From the NCBI GenBank assembly GCA_025504975.1, contig JANUWI010000005.1, positions 2,108,001-2,172,000 of the forward strand: 64,000 nucleotides of DNA. Direction: 5' to 3'. Of the stretch, positions 44,029 through 55,652 are shown piece by piece. A program made the translations under genes and the position numbers. This DNA is from Plenodomus lindquistii. Its lineage: Eukaryota; Ascomycota; Dothideomycetes; Pleosporales; Leptosphaeriaceae. The notes beneath the pieces were generated by a model. It did no database searches, was not told where the DNA came from, and was given only the letters and a program-made list of their open reading frames with translations. How positions within the stretch are numbered: position 1 is the first letter of the stretch; every line of letters begins with the position of its first letter.

Positions 44029-46028
44029 AGAGATGTATCCAAACTGACACCACCGAGCCTCTTGAATGATTCTGCATGAAGCCAAATGAATCATGTTGAC
44101 GATTGCTGCATGTCGATTGCAGATCTACAACTTCCGCCATACTGCAATACATCACACAAGCATTCAAATCCCTCTTGGTATAGATGCGCCGGAGATTTGT
44201 TCCTGGTATGGTGTGTAATCTCAACAGCGACATCGCAGCATTTCTACATACATATAACCCCACAATGAAGTATGATCAGCATCTTGATATGCACGTCAGA
44301 CTCGACCTCAATCTCGCCCCTGCTCTCCGTGACTCTTTTATCCTGCCCCAGTATCACCATCATGCGGAATCCGCGCCCTGCATCGTTTTCATTCACATCT
44401 TCCTCAGAGCCCCACTAATCTCTCCATGCGATCAGATCTTACTTCTGATAATTGTCAGTCCCCCCCCCCCCCTCCCCCCTCGACGCACATCTCACGTCAG
44501 CAAACGACCGCTGGATTTCCCAACGTCACTCTGTGGAACAACCTGCTGCACGCACGGAGCGTTTTGTACGTGCTTGCAGTATCGTCGTCAGCATCTAATC
44601 TAACGCCTACAGGCATCTCTAATGCTTGATGCTGGACATCACACAGCGCCATACATGACATATGTACAGACACGCGTAGGCCAAGTGACAGCATGCTGAT
44701 GGATAGCGTTTCACAATCATCCGGGCGAAGGATTGTAGTGCGCGGCCTGTGGCTCCGGGGTGCAGAAGCGTGGGTATGCAGAGCAAAAGACTGTACAACA
44801 TAGAATACGTACCTAAAGTCTCGGTTCCTCGTCATTCTCGATGTGCCAACAGTTCACCGCCCCTGCAGCAGGACGTTTTGTACATTTGAAGCGCAGGCAT
44901 GGACCCTGTGTATCGGTGTGAAGGTCGTCATCTCGCAGCGCGGACGGATACACCGAAGTGTATCATTGGTGTTGTGCTCGTGTACAGCGCACATATACCT
45001 TGTCTTGTCACAGTTGGCAGCAAGTAGAGTACTGTAGAAACGCATGCGGATCGCGCTTCTGCACCCGCTGAACCCAACACAACGCACATCCATGCGATAG
45101 GTAGCGTCGTCATTCTCAACGGCCAGGGACATGCATGCATGCGTACACACAGTTCAACGGCCCGCAGGCCCTGCCGTGCGTCATACCACCCCATAACGGC
45201 ATTCGCCGTCCATATAGCTTCCCAAACTCCAGGACAGGGTAAAACAGTAACACGACCCCGGAGCACGAAGGTTTGCAGTACAGGGCTACCGTACGTGCTT
45301 GCCATGGTGATCTACAATTCATGGTCGGCGGGTCGGCGGTTACAAGGACCGATGTGGTGACGTTGTGGTCTTGGGGGATTGCGTGGACAGGTGCAGGTGC
45401 TGTGGTTGGTGCGGTAGAGTGATACAGAGTGCTGGGACAGAAGGTGGATAGTTTTAGGTGCACAGGATCTTGTGGCGCGAGAGGTCGATTGGGCTGGTGG
45501 ATTGTTTATTCTAGGTAAGTGCGACATGGGAAAGGTAGCTAGAGCGGATTGGGACTAGTGGAATCTGGGGTAACTGCCGACATGCTGGGGTTGTACTCTT
45601 ATGGTGATGACGAGTTATCAATCACTGCCCACAGTCGAAAGTGTCAATCGTCCTTGCGGTACGATTCTTCCTGCTCAGCATGTTGTCTCACGATCGCTTT
45701 AGATGCAGGTTGCAGTGGTGCTCGATGTACCTGCGTGTGTAATTTTGTTCCTGGGAACGCTGACGTCAAGACCCTTAGTCTGAGCGCTCATGAAGGCATC
45801 ATGGTGACCAACGTTAGATGCAAAAGAGTAAAGCGCTGGCGTTTTTTCTTCAGGTACGAGATTGATCTGACGGTTATGAAGGGGGTTTTGGTGACGTTCA
45901 GTCTTTTTCACTTCTACCAATTCACAACATTGCAATTCCCATTGAAACCGTGACTACGCCTGCACAGCACTCTTATCGTCTCAAGCAGCAAAACTACGCA
46001 TACAAGCAGCCACCCCACGAAAAATAAA
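44029..46028. other. Intergenic, no gene seen
   Basis: This is 2.0 kb with overlapping frames of up to about 139 codons on both strands and none recognisable. It contains a 13-base C tract (44460-44472). The right end is the promoter of the DUF2237 gene. Confidence 0.45.
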
Positions 46029-46540
46029 ATGTCTGGAAAGAACGAACAAGGCGTCATGGACGTGACGCAAAAGAACGGTATACCCCCCTTCCACCCCATC
46101 CGTATTTACGTATTTCAAAACTCATACACGTTACAGTCTTCCAAAAGCCCCTCCATAAACTCTCCTCCCCATCTTCAGTCCCAAAATCCCTCCCCTCCTC
46201 TCTGCAAGCCGGAATGTGTAACCCCTCCAACCCCATAGCCGCAACCCTCACCGCCGCCTTCCTCGATTTCGCCGACCTACGCAAGAGCGGCGTCAACTCC
46301 GGCGACCGATTCTGCATCAGCGCTGCGACATGGAAGGGTGCGGTGGATAAGGGGATCAAGGAGGTACCGAGGGTGAAGTTGGAGTGTACGCATGAGAAGG
46401 CGTTGGATACGGTGGGAATTGATGTGTTGCAGAAATGGAAGGCAGATGCGGATAATGAGAAGAAGGTTGAGAGGGCCGGGGATGCGGGGGGGTTGGCTAG
46501 GGAGAGTGGGGAGATTGGGGGGAAGGAACCGAGGGCTTAG
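46029..46540 (+). CDS. DUF2237-like protein, divergent
   Basis: The model has two exons: 46029-46077 and 46137-46540, with a 59-nt intron (GTATAC to GTTACAG), giving 150 aa. The start MSGKNEQGVMDVTQKNVFQK and the C-terminal half (TAAFLDFADLRKSGVNSGDR, FCISAATWKGAVDKG, KLECTHEKALDTVGIDVLQK) follow the DUF2237 pattern found from bacteria to fungi. The usual Cys/Gly-rich middle (a C-N-T-G-x-x-D-x-G-x-H block) is reduced to AGMCNPSNPIAA after a Ser/Pro-rich stretch. The tail is lysine/glutamate/glycine-rich. Function of the family is unknown. An undetected extra intron could explain the odd middle. Confidence 0.65.
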
Positions 46541-47300
46541 GGTTGTGGCGGTATGATAGGAAAACTTGCGCGACATCACTACTGGTCGTGGTATGAAACG
46601 GTATGATCTTAAGCTTGGTACCTATGGTAGTTTGTATAATGATCAAGCTTAATACTTACAGAGTGGGATTCGGTGGCATGCTCCATGCCTTGAGCGTGGC
46701 TGCAAGTGCTCCAAAATTCGCACCTCGTGAGGTTCTCAGCCTGGCATGCAGGTGCACAGGTAAGCTTCAATGTAACCAATGATTATAGGCCTGAATCGCT
46801 GCACCATCTACCCCACTTTCACCGGTATCTCGACATACACACCAGGCTACACGCCAATATCCATCTGAGCCTACGACGAAGTATACTTTCCTCCACGTAT
46901 GAAATTGCATGTTGATGCACAATGAACAACTTGGCTGCGACCTGGAAGTCATCGAGCGGTGATCAAGAAGAACTCATGGACAACAACATTGATTTGGATG
47001 CGCTGAGAAGTTGAACGCCTGAACTCCTGCATCGATGGTTTGCTGATGGCCATTACAGAAACCATAGGCACTAGCTTTCAAGACCTGTCAAGGCAAATCA
47101 ACGACGTTGTCGCCCCCGAGGTCAAGAGGCCTTTGGATTTCTCTGCGCTCAGAAGCGCACGTAATGTCTTACAACCTAAGGCACCCTCGGAGCCAATGAT
47201 ATCAAGCTATTCGCACTACGTACCCCCTCGCTTCATCACAACGGCCGGTTTAGACAATCTTGAACAATAACCGCTCAGGTCGCCATGTACTAAGAACGAA
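46541..47300. other. Intergenic, possible HET leader
   Basis: A 76-codon frame (47040-47270) shares its reading frame with the HET pseudogene but is separated from it by two stops. It may be decayed upstream coding or chance. Nothing else is seen. Confidence 0.35.
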
Positions 47301-48998
47301 ATGTCCATGCTCTCGAATAATCACCATGCTCAAAAGACCCATACACCAGAAACGAAGGAGCCGCAATATAAAGAACGGCACAAATATCATCTACGACAGC
47401 CTCTCACTCTGGATTACGGCTTGATGAAAGATTGGCTTCGCACGTGTGACGTGCTACATGATTGCTCAGAACCAACGGAAGATCCAATCTTGATATTGGC
47501 TATCGATTGTCACTCAATGAGAATTGTCGAAATGGGGTCTAATGAGAAGTACTTTGCTCTCAGCTACGTCTGGGGCAATGTTGAGGCGCTACGACTTACC
47601 GATGCATTGCTGAACAAGTTGCGTTCTCCATTTGCCCTTGAGAGACTAGGACCTTTATCGAAGACGATTGATGACGCTATTAGATTCGTCCGCAACATTG
47701 GTCAGCGGTACTTGTGGGTCGATCGTTTGTGCATCATTCAGGACAACGAGACACATGCTACAAGAGCAATCAACATGATGCACAAAGTTTATGCGCATGC
47801 ATGGGCAGTCATCATAGCGGGCTCTGGGGAGGATAGCAATGCCGGACTTCCACGAGTGCCAATAGATGATGGGGTAAGCGCACCGCAGTGGAGTAACGAG
47901 ATGGAAGGGTGTTCCAACGAGACCCTACCGCGAACTTGTTACGAAACTCGGGCCTGGACGTAAGTCACCCCCCGCACTACCTTCACCTTTCAAGATTATG
48001 CTTCGCTGATCATGTACAGCTTTCAAGAACGCCTTCTCTCTCGTAGGCGCATCGTGTTTCTCAATGACTTCATCTTGTTCCAATGTCCACAGATGACCGT
48101 CCGCGACGACATCCATGCAAACGACAACACCATGTTGATCAATGTTCGTTTCAGGGAGAGAAATGAGGCGGGACTGTCGTTCGGAGACTTCACGGACCCA
48201 GAAACTGCTTATAAAAATGCGGTGCACACCTTCTGCACTCGGGAGATGAGAGATCGTGACGACGTACTTCGAGCATTCGCAAGAGTGGCAAGCTTTCTAG
48301 GGACCTTAATTGGAACCCAGGTGATATGTGGATTGCTGAAAGACAGCTTGTTAGATACGCTGTGTTGAAGATTCTGAGAGAGCAAGATGTCTGAGGTTGG
48401 ACGCAGACATGGCTTCCTTAGCTGATCCTGGTGCGGCTGGCTATCAGCGGTTGACATGCCAGCCGTCCCAAACATAAAAGCAACCACTGAAGAAAACCTG
48501 ACGCAAGCATTGATAACACCGAAGGATTACAAACTCCTCCTCCGGTCAATCGTGGCCACATTTACCATCGGCGAACCTGTGCTAGGTAACATAGACCTTG
48601 TCCCGACATTTGCGAATTTCCCCTTGCTGGACTCGAACTCCACGATCTGTGGCCTCATTCAACTGCCGCTCGTTCGTAATGACCTTGTAGGCACCCACCA
48701 GAAGTTCGTGGTATTGAAGGAGGCAAATTTGCCATTGTTTACCCCAGGGAAGCTCCTTCCCATCGCTAGGCCTTGGGATGCGTACAATATTAGCCACAAG
48801 TATCCTATTCCAAGCAATTTTGATGGGACAGAAGCAGATGTTAAGGCTAGAGCATGGCGATACCCTCTGTTCATTGTTCTCATGCTCGACAAGGTCAAGG
48901 GTGGCGGACTAGAACGTGCAGGGATCGGACATATCTACCGCAATGCCCTGTTCTGGAGTTTGCACCACTCGATTGAGGATGAAATCATTCTTGGATAA
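47301..48998 (+). pseudogene. HET-domain (heterokaryon incompatibility) pseudogene
   Basis: Two exons in one frame, 47301-47959 and 48020-48998 (60-nt intron, GTAAGT to TGTACAG), would encode about 545 aa. HET motifs are clear: KYFALSYVWGN, LSKTIDDAIRFVRNIGQRYL, WVDRLCIIQDNE, and across the splice RAWTFQERLLSRRRIVFLND. A distal FxSWSWCGW block also fits. The frame is interrupted by TGA at 48366-48368, 48375-48377 and 48423-48425. The last lies inside the block, reading FLS-stop-SWCGW where tryptophan is expected. After the stops the frame stays open to a normal-looking end (DEIILG). Three isolated stops in otherwise conserved text indicate recent inactivation. HET genes control non-self recognition and often vary in this way. 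Confidence 0.8.
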
Positions 48999-49658
48999 CG
49001 TTTCTGTGAACCTTGAGACAGAATTGGTTCAATGCTAGCGCATTTGTCGCCTCTAGACCGACTATTCGATGTATGGAGAAGTGGGCTGCCCATTACACAT
49101 CATGAAGACCCATCGCAGAAGTCACAGTATGTTGAGATTTGTCTATATTGCATCCAACAACACCAGGCTTCTCTAGGATGCCTCATCAGTACGGTTTCGG
49201 AGCCAATAAAGCTTCCGTCATCGCCTTGGTACATCATGTATACGTTTGCGATGAATATTATATTCTTATAGTGTGCACTTCGAAAAAGGAGCCTCTTCAC
49301 GCTAGCGCAACCCAGGAACCAGTGATTGAAGCCACTCTGGACTTTCCGATTGGGTACCAAATGTAGAATATCTGGTAGGGAAATAATGATTCAAACATGC
49401 AGTAGGCCAATTATTTGTGTGAGGAGACGTATCTGCAGAGGATGTCTGGTAGCGAGGTTTCCAAAATATCAATGCGGGCATCTCACCATTTTGGAGAAAA
49501 AAATGTATAAAACTCTTCATTGCAAGGCATCTTAGAGTATCACTATTCTTCTCATTTGGATCCTGTCCTCGCTTCACTTGTAATAGCAAGGTCTCGTCAG
49601 TAAAGTATTGCTTCGTGTTCAAGATCTTAGCTAACGTTAAGCTGTAGAAGCGATAATC
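48999..49658. other. Intergenic, no gene seen
   Basis: This lies between the HET pseudogene and the 2EXR-like remnant. Only short frames are present. Confidence 0.4.
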
Positions 49659-50054
49659 ATGCCTGTACACACAATAGCTTACCACCGAGCTCCACAGCCA
49701 TATCGTGCCGTGCTAGAACAGCCGAAACGCTTTCGCTTGCAAGATGAATTCTTCCCTACTCTTCCATATGCGAAGCCATATATTTGGGAAAAATCTCGAG
49801 TTTATCCATCCACAGATCTGGACTGGACACTTCCAGAATGTACGCGCGCCGAATTCTGGGACGATGGAACATCAGAACAAGTGGAGCGGGTTGAACCCGC
49901 AGTATCGAAAATTTCCGAGTTGGATCTTTACGAGTCCACTCGCACCTTCCACCCGTTCTTGAAGCTACCTCTTGAACTTCCTCGACTCGTTTGGGCCCAG
50001 GCTTTCAGGTTGTCTGGAAGATTTATCTTCGGGGTTGCACGGCCTCTCAAATAA
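49659..50054 (+). pseudogene. 2EXR-like remnant
   Basis: This 131-codon frame ends with FHPFLKLPLELPRLVWAQAF, which matches the start of fungal 2EXR domains (F-x-x-F-x-x-L-P-x-E-L-R-x-x-I-W). The domain then stops at ARPLK. A following frame (49991-50221) reads IYLRGC and ELPVLPYA but cannot be joined cleanly. It looks truncated. It could be an incompletely modelled gene. Confidence 0.3.
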
Positions 50055-50670
50055 ATGTCAAGGATCTCGATTGGGACTTGATAAACAAGTGCTGTGACGC
50101 TTATATTGAGCTGCCTGTCTTGCCGTATGCAATATCTTCGAGCTACTTGATCTTCACAGGGTTTTTGGACGCGGCGGCTGAGGGATACTCCGACATAGCC
50201 TGGAGCTCCCTTATTTTATAAGCCAACGTCCTCTTGGTCTACTTCTTCGCCTCCTCAAGATTAGACTTGCGGGGCTCGTCTTACGTCAACTTCAGGCGCC
50301 ACTGCAGTTCACGGACAGTGCTCGCGTTGATGGATAGTGGATTTTCACGTCAGATAGTGTGTTCGTGTCATTTTGTGTAGGGATGCGAAATGACGTGAGA
50401 AACGCTGTCAGTGAGGAGAACGAGGCGACAGCACTGGTGCGTCTTGCTCCAAACGTACTACATCACCATGAGGTTCGAAGGTCATGTTAGTTACACAGCG
50501 AACAATTTGATAATTTACTTTCATTGCTTGCTCTCCCAAAGCCCCATCTCCTTCCTGCGTGACTCATCCGTTTTGAACATTTCCAAATGATATACATGAT
50601 TAAAGGCCGTTACTGATTATAAAACTTCTCATAGAAGTGTAGGAAATTCTGCTCTCACCACCACGACAAT
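50055..50670. other. Intergenic, no gene seen
   Basis: This holds the 3' flank of the hexose transporter gene. No motif is seen. Confidence 0.4.
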
Positions 50671-52592
50671 CTAGACCTGCTGCGAAGGTCCCTGGTGTTC
50701 CTGGCGTTCCGCTGGCTCCAAGACGCCATGGTTGTGGCCAGCGTGATCAGCCTTGTTCCTGCCACCTGCACCCAAATGCATCCTGTCGATGTCGATGAGA
50801 CCATCCCTCGCTAGGGAAGACGAGTCCCATTTGGCACTGGTGATCGGGTTGACGTGAAGCACGTACATGCTGTCGATTTCCTCGAGCGAGCGTCCCTTGG
50901 TCTCGATCATGAAGAAGTAGACAACGAAGAAGAGTACCACCATTGACACGGCGAATACAAGTCCGTAGAAGTAATCGATCTCGTTGCTGATCATGGTGGA
51001 GAAGAACGAGATGAGGAAGTTGAAAAGCCAGTTCGACGCTGGATCATGAGTCAGTCTTGCTATGGTTTCAAGGAAGTCAGGACGGAGTGCACGGACCAGT
51101 TGCTAACCCCATGCAGCTAGCGCGGTATCTAGCGGGATACATTTCCCCCACAATTGCCCACACTAAAGGTCCCCACGTCGTAGCAAAGGCGGCGATGAAG
51201 AGGCAGGTAAAGACGATCATGACGTTGCCTGCAGTGGGAGTGCTGAGCGGGTTGTTGTGGTCGAGTTCGTAGTGTCCGATGAAGGAGTAGATGAAGAGGC
51301 ACATCGCCATCCACGCCGCCCCACCCATCAACGCCTTACGACGACCGACATTCTCTACAATCCAGAGTCCAGCAATAGTGGCGACAACGTTAACGGTACC
51401 GAGAATAATCGACGTAACAAATGAGTTCTCGAGACCCGTGGCGGCGAAAATTGTGGTTCCGTAGTAAAAGAAGTAGTTGGCGCCCTGGATATTATTAGCT
51501 ATGCCGCATTACAAGCGATCAAGGGTGGGCTCGCCGTCAGCTGCTGACCAGCCTGGAGGGTCATTCCAAGTAGAGTGCGGTATAGCATTCGTGGACCGGT
51601 GAAGATCTCGTACCAAGCGTGCACTCCGCCAGCATTCTCGGCATCTAGCTTCTCCTGGATCTCGGCAATCTCGCGATCGATATACGGACTGTACGGATCG
51701 ATACCATTGAGACGAGCCATATTAGTACGTGCGTTGTCGACGTCGCCCATGCGGTATGCGTAGCGAGGAGACTCGGGGAGGAGCAAAATCGTCGAGCCAA
51801 GGATGATCGCCCACAGAGCGCTAAGACCGTTAGGAATGCGCCATTGAGCGCTGTTAACGTATTCATCAGATGTGCCGTAGTTGACCATGTACGCGGTCCA
51901 AATACCGAGCGTGATGAAAAGTTGGTATGAACTGACGGCAGCTCCACGAACGCGCTTAGGGATCGATTCAGACTGGTACATGGGCACGACCGTTGACAAG
52001 GCGCCTATTCCGAGACCGGCTGCGAATCTGCCCATGGCGAATTGTACCCATACTCGATCGCTGGTAATCTCAATGATGACGCCGATGATGTAGAAGAATG
52101 CAGAACCGGAAATAGTAAGACGACGACCATAGGTATCTGCAAGAGGAGCGGAGCACAAGCAACCGAAGAGAGTACCGACACTGCAATGACATCAGTATTG
52201 CGCCAGTGTGATTGGTCAAAGAACTTACGCGAGAAGACCGACGATGGCACCCTGGCGAACCGCCGAAAACTTGCCGTCCTCACCAAATCTGTCGATGAAG
52301 TCGTCCATGGCAAGGAAACCAGAGATTTGTCCAGATTCGTAACCTATTGTCTCTCCGTCAGAAGTCGTCCCTCAGACCGGGTTGAGTATTGTTGCTCACC
52401 AAACATGAATCCTCCTATCGATGCTACAGCTCCCAGAATCACAGCAATTGCAGGCACCCGGCCATGAGGCTCGATGTCTTCACCTGCCGCCGCATGTGAG
52501 TTGCCTCGCGCGGGTGTATCGGCTGGAGTCGTGCTATCGGGAGTGCCTTTCTCGGCTACCTCCTTTTGTTTGTTTTGGCTGAAGAAACGCAT
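50671..52592 (-). CDS. Hexose/monosaccharide MFS transporter
   Basis: The model has five exons: 52592-52400, 52343-52229, 52180-51535, 51484-51097 and 51038-50671. The introns are 56, 48, 50 and 58 nt, and the product is 569 aa. The third intron begins GC (GCGAGC to ATCCAG). This is needed to read LQAGQQLTGANYFFYYGTTI in frame. Sugar-porter marks are FGYESGQISGF, DTYGRRLTISG (G-R-R), PMYQSESIPKRVRG, LPESPRYAYRMG, WAIVGEMYPARYR and a terminal FMIETKGRSLEEID (PETKG-like). It imports monosaccharides at the plasma membrane. The C-terminal tail is His/Gln-rich. The substrate cannot be fixed from sequence. Confidence 0.92.
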
Positions 52593-55500
52593 CTCAGCGA
52601 AGCATGCAAGGCTGTATTCCGCAGCTTTGAGTTTGGGTTGGTTTTGTCGTTGTTCTACGAGAACAAGGTATTGATTTAGATATTTGGTGAAGCTCTAGAG
52701 AAGAGACGAGGATTGTGTGGATGGTGAAGAGAAGTCTGCGCTCAATATATAGCGACGCATGCGGAGAATCACGTAGGGACCACAAACAGTGGAGCCCCAG
52801 CGGCAGCTCCAATCTTGCACCCACACCACTGTCTTCCCACTTCACGATCTAGCGCATGAAACGAAGGTGACAGTTGCTCGGGCGAGTCTTCAAACCTCGG
52901 GGACATGATGTAATCGGTCGACAGCGGCGGCATACAGAACATCATTCGTCGCGATGTTAGAACCGAAGATCCGCCGAGTTAATTTTTCCTGCGCCGCTCA
53001 TGACCAGGACGTCGGACGACAGACTCAGAACACCACTTGGAGTATGAGCTGCTCAAACTATGCATTTGCACAACCCACTCCGTCGCTGGCTCCACGAAGG
53101 AGCTTGGATCTTTTGGCGCACCGCTACATCACCACAACAAGTTGCTGTAGGATCCAAAGAGCACCAATATGTGCTTAGAGCCGTATGAAGATACGGTCGA
53201 AGTCTTTAATGCTCTCCAAGAGTAATTTTGCAGAGATTGCAATATTGCTGTACGTTCCTTGCTGTGAGATGATGCTCGCAGCGAGTAAAGACTACAGGGT
53301 GGTTGCCTCACGGAAGACGAGTCTCCTTCGTAGAGTGAGGCGACCACCCCGTCCCCGTGGTCCCAGACTAGGTGAGGAGTGATTGTGGAGGTCGAGGAGA
53401 TTGGGACCACATCAAAAGATTGTTGAGTCGACGGCACGGCGCAGAACATCGGGAAGTCCTTCGCGCCCTGTTCTAGGGTGTTGCCTTCCTTGCTGTCGGT
53501 AATGGACTGAAGAACCTAGGCCAATCACAATTTTGAAGAACCTCGATTCGATCAATGCAGGGTCGGAAGGCTTCTACGACGTGCATAACGCTGTGGATCG
53601 TCTCCAACTCCTTGCATATCCGAGGCAGATTGTTGGACCCAATGCTGCTTGTGCAAGGGCGGTTCGCGCGATCAGCCTCCAGATGTCAGCAAGCCCACAA
53701 CGCATGTATCGTCGACTAGTCTTCTGCCGTGGTCTGGACATTCCCATCGCCATCCTTGACTTGTGCGGGAATCTTTAGCCTGTCTGTTGGTGCTGTTGAC
53801 GGTATGTAGTGTTGCAATCCATATTTCTGCCACAGCACGACGGACCGCAACGTCCCCTAGCACTTGACCCGCAACAGTAAAGGAAGCTGCTAATGGGATG
53901 AGCTGATCCCCACGAGACACTCAACATACGACTCCTCTTCCCCACGGGATCAATTGAATCTTTGATGGAGAGCCCTGGTGTTCGCGACGATGGCCGACTT
54001 TGACCGAGTAATCCTGGCGTGATGAGCTGATGGGTCGTCACCGTCTCCGACGTTGCAGCACTAGCGGCCCGGGAGCGGATGCAGTCGCACAAAATGTGAA
54101 GAGCTTTCCCTCAGACGTCATTTACAGAGGGTCTTCGTGATGCAAGTGGCAGCATCAGGGGTGTGCCGCCGATGGTCAAAGATTCCGACTTTTTAAAAAA
54201 TCTCTGCGAGAGACATTGTTCGGGTAACCGATGTTGTGCCGGAAAGTATGGCGAGCCCCATATTCACAATGCTGGCAACCGTGGCAGGTGACGAGCCGAA
54301 AGTTTTCCAAGTCAGGAGAAGGTCTGCAGATGTCAGTTGAAGCTCGCAAACTGGAGGAACCACATTTGCGACTGAACTCAACTAGTCGTAAAAGCCTATG
54401 CCAATGCGATTGTGCAGGAGAGATGTGTGCGTCTGAGAAATGTTGGTCGCGTAGCAAAGCGGGACAAACGAAACAGACAGGGGGGAATTCCAAAAACCAC
54501 AACGCTGGGAGGGAGAACTTGAAAACGTACCTTGGAACCAAAACTTCGCAACGTGATCCCCCATGGGGGTCACAAAGATTTATAAAGATCCCCTCGGACA
54601 GCTTTGCTCCGGGGCGTGGGGCATGGGGACTCCAGGATTTGGGTGGCCCGCCAATGAATGTTTTCCGTTACCAGAGATTGGACGCACGATCAATGGACGA
54701 TTCAGTCTGAGCAAGCCCAGTTCCCGTCCCGATCCCAAAACAGCTTCCGGATCGTTGTGAGGGCGGTCCGGTAGCCTAATGCCGTCGACCTCCGGATCAC
54801 AGTACTAGGACTGGGGATTGAATTCTAGATGCGGGCTAACCCGCTGGTGGTTACATAAACTTTGTTCGAAAAAACGCTTATATGTGTGTAGCAGAGCAAA
54901 ACTCGCGTAGCATTGCAATTCAACAGCAGTTGCGCGCAGAAAAGTGGCGATGCTGCATGGATGCGTAGAGAATCTACGGGGGAGAAGCGTGGAGTGTGGA
55001 GTGCAGGGCACTAGGCCAAGACGACACAGGTGACGTCACGTACTTATGCCATGATCCAGCTCGCGACTTGGTCAACATCTACACGTTTCTGGAGCCGTAT
55101 CGCAGACTTCAATGATGTCTGAAATCATTCTCGTAAGCTGTAAAAGCACCATCTGTCACTTCAGGCTTCACAGGTCACATACATCCTCAAGCATTACAGC
55201 ACCAGATACCGGCTCGTGGCGTCTTTCTGGTACAGCTTTCACAACTACCTTGAGTGAATATATACCTTCCCCAGCAAAAGGTTCCACCGAGGACAAAAGT
55301 TTATCACAAGTAATCATGACCAGCTGTAAGGCCGAGTGCTACGCAGCTCCCAAGATACAAGTTGCCAATAATGATCACTCATCGTACCGAGGTCGCCGCA
55401 ACTTAGCACCAACACCGTACAAGGGCCGATCAGCAAAAGTATCGTATATGTTTGGAACTATGATAATCTACCAGCATTCGGCGGGGAAGATGCAGTTACG

Positions 55501-55652
55501 ATATAGCAGCATAAGACGCCTACGGCCGTTAAATGTTTCTCCATAAATAACAGCCATTCGGTTTGTCGCGCGATGAACACATGTAGGTAACATCGCAACT
55601 GCATCAACAAAACGCACTAGCCATCAACATACTTATTGAAAGCCATATCACC
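52593..55652. other. Longest gene-poor stretch
   Basis: This is 3.1 kb. The left end is the hexose transporter promoter and the right end that of the acyl-CoA synthetase. It contains a near-perfect 21-base palindrome (54553-54573). Frames such as 54176-54541 (minus) and 54231-54710 (plus) overlap each other and have no recognisable content. Confidence 0.5.
54553..54573. repeat. Short inverted repeat
   Basis: The GTGATCCCCCATGGGGGTCAC segment has an inner CCCCCATGGGGG palindrome with GTGA/TCAC ends and one unmatched base on each side. It could be a dimer binding site or chance. Confidence 0.25.

Noticed and set aside
47301..48998. RIP as the cause of the HET stop codons
   Set aside because: TGG to TGA is not a CpA-context RIP change, and the flanks are not AT-rich.
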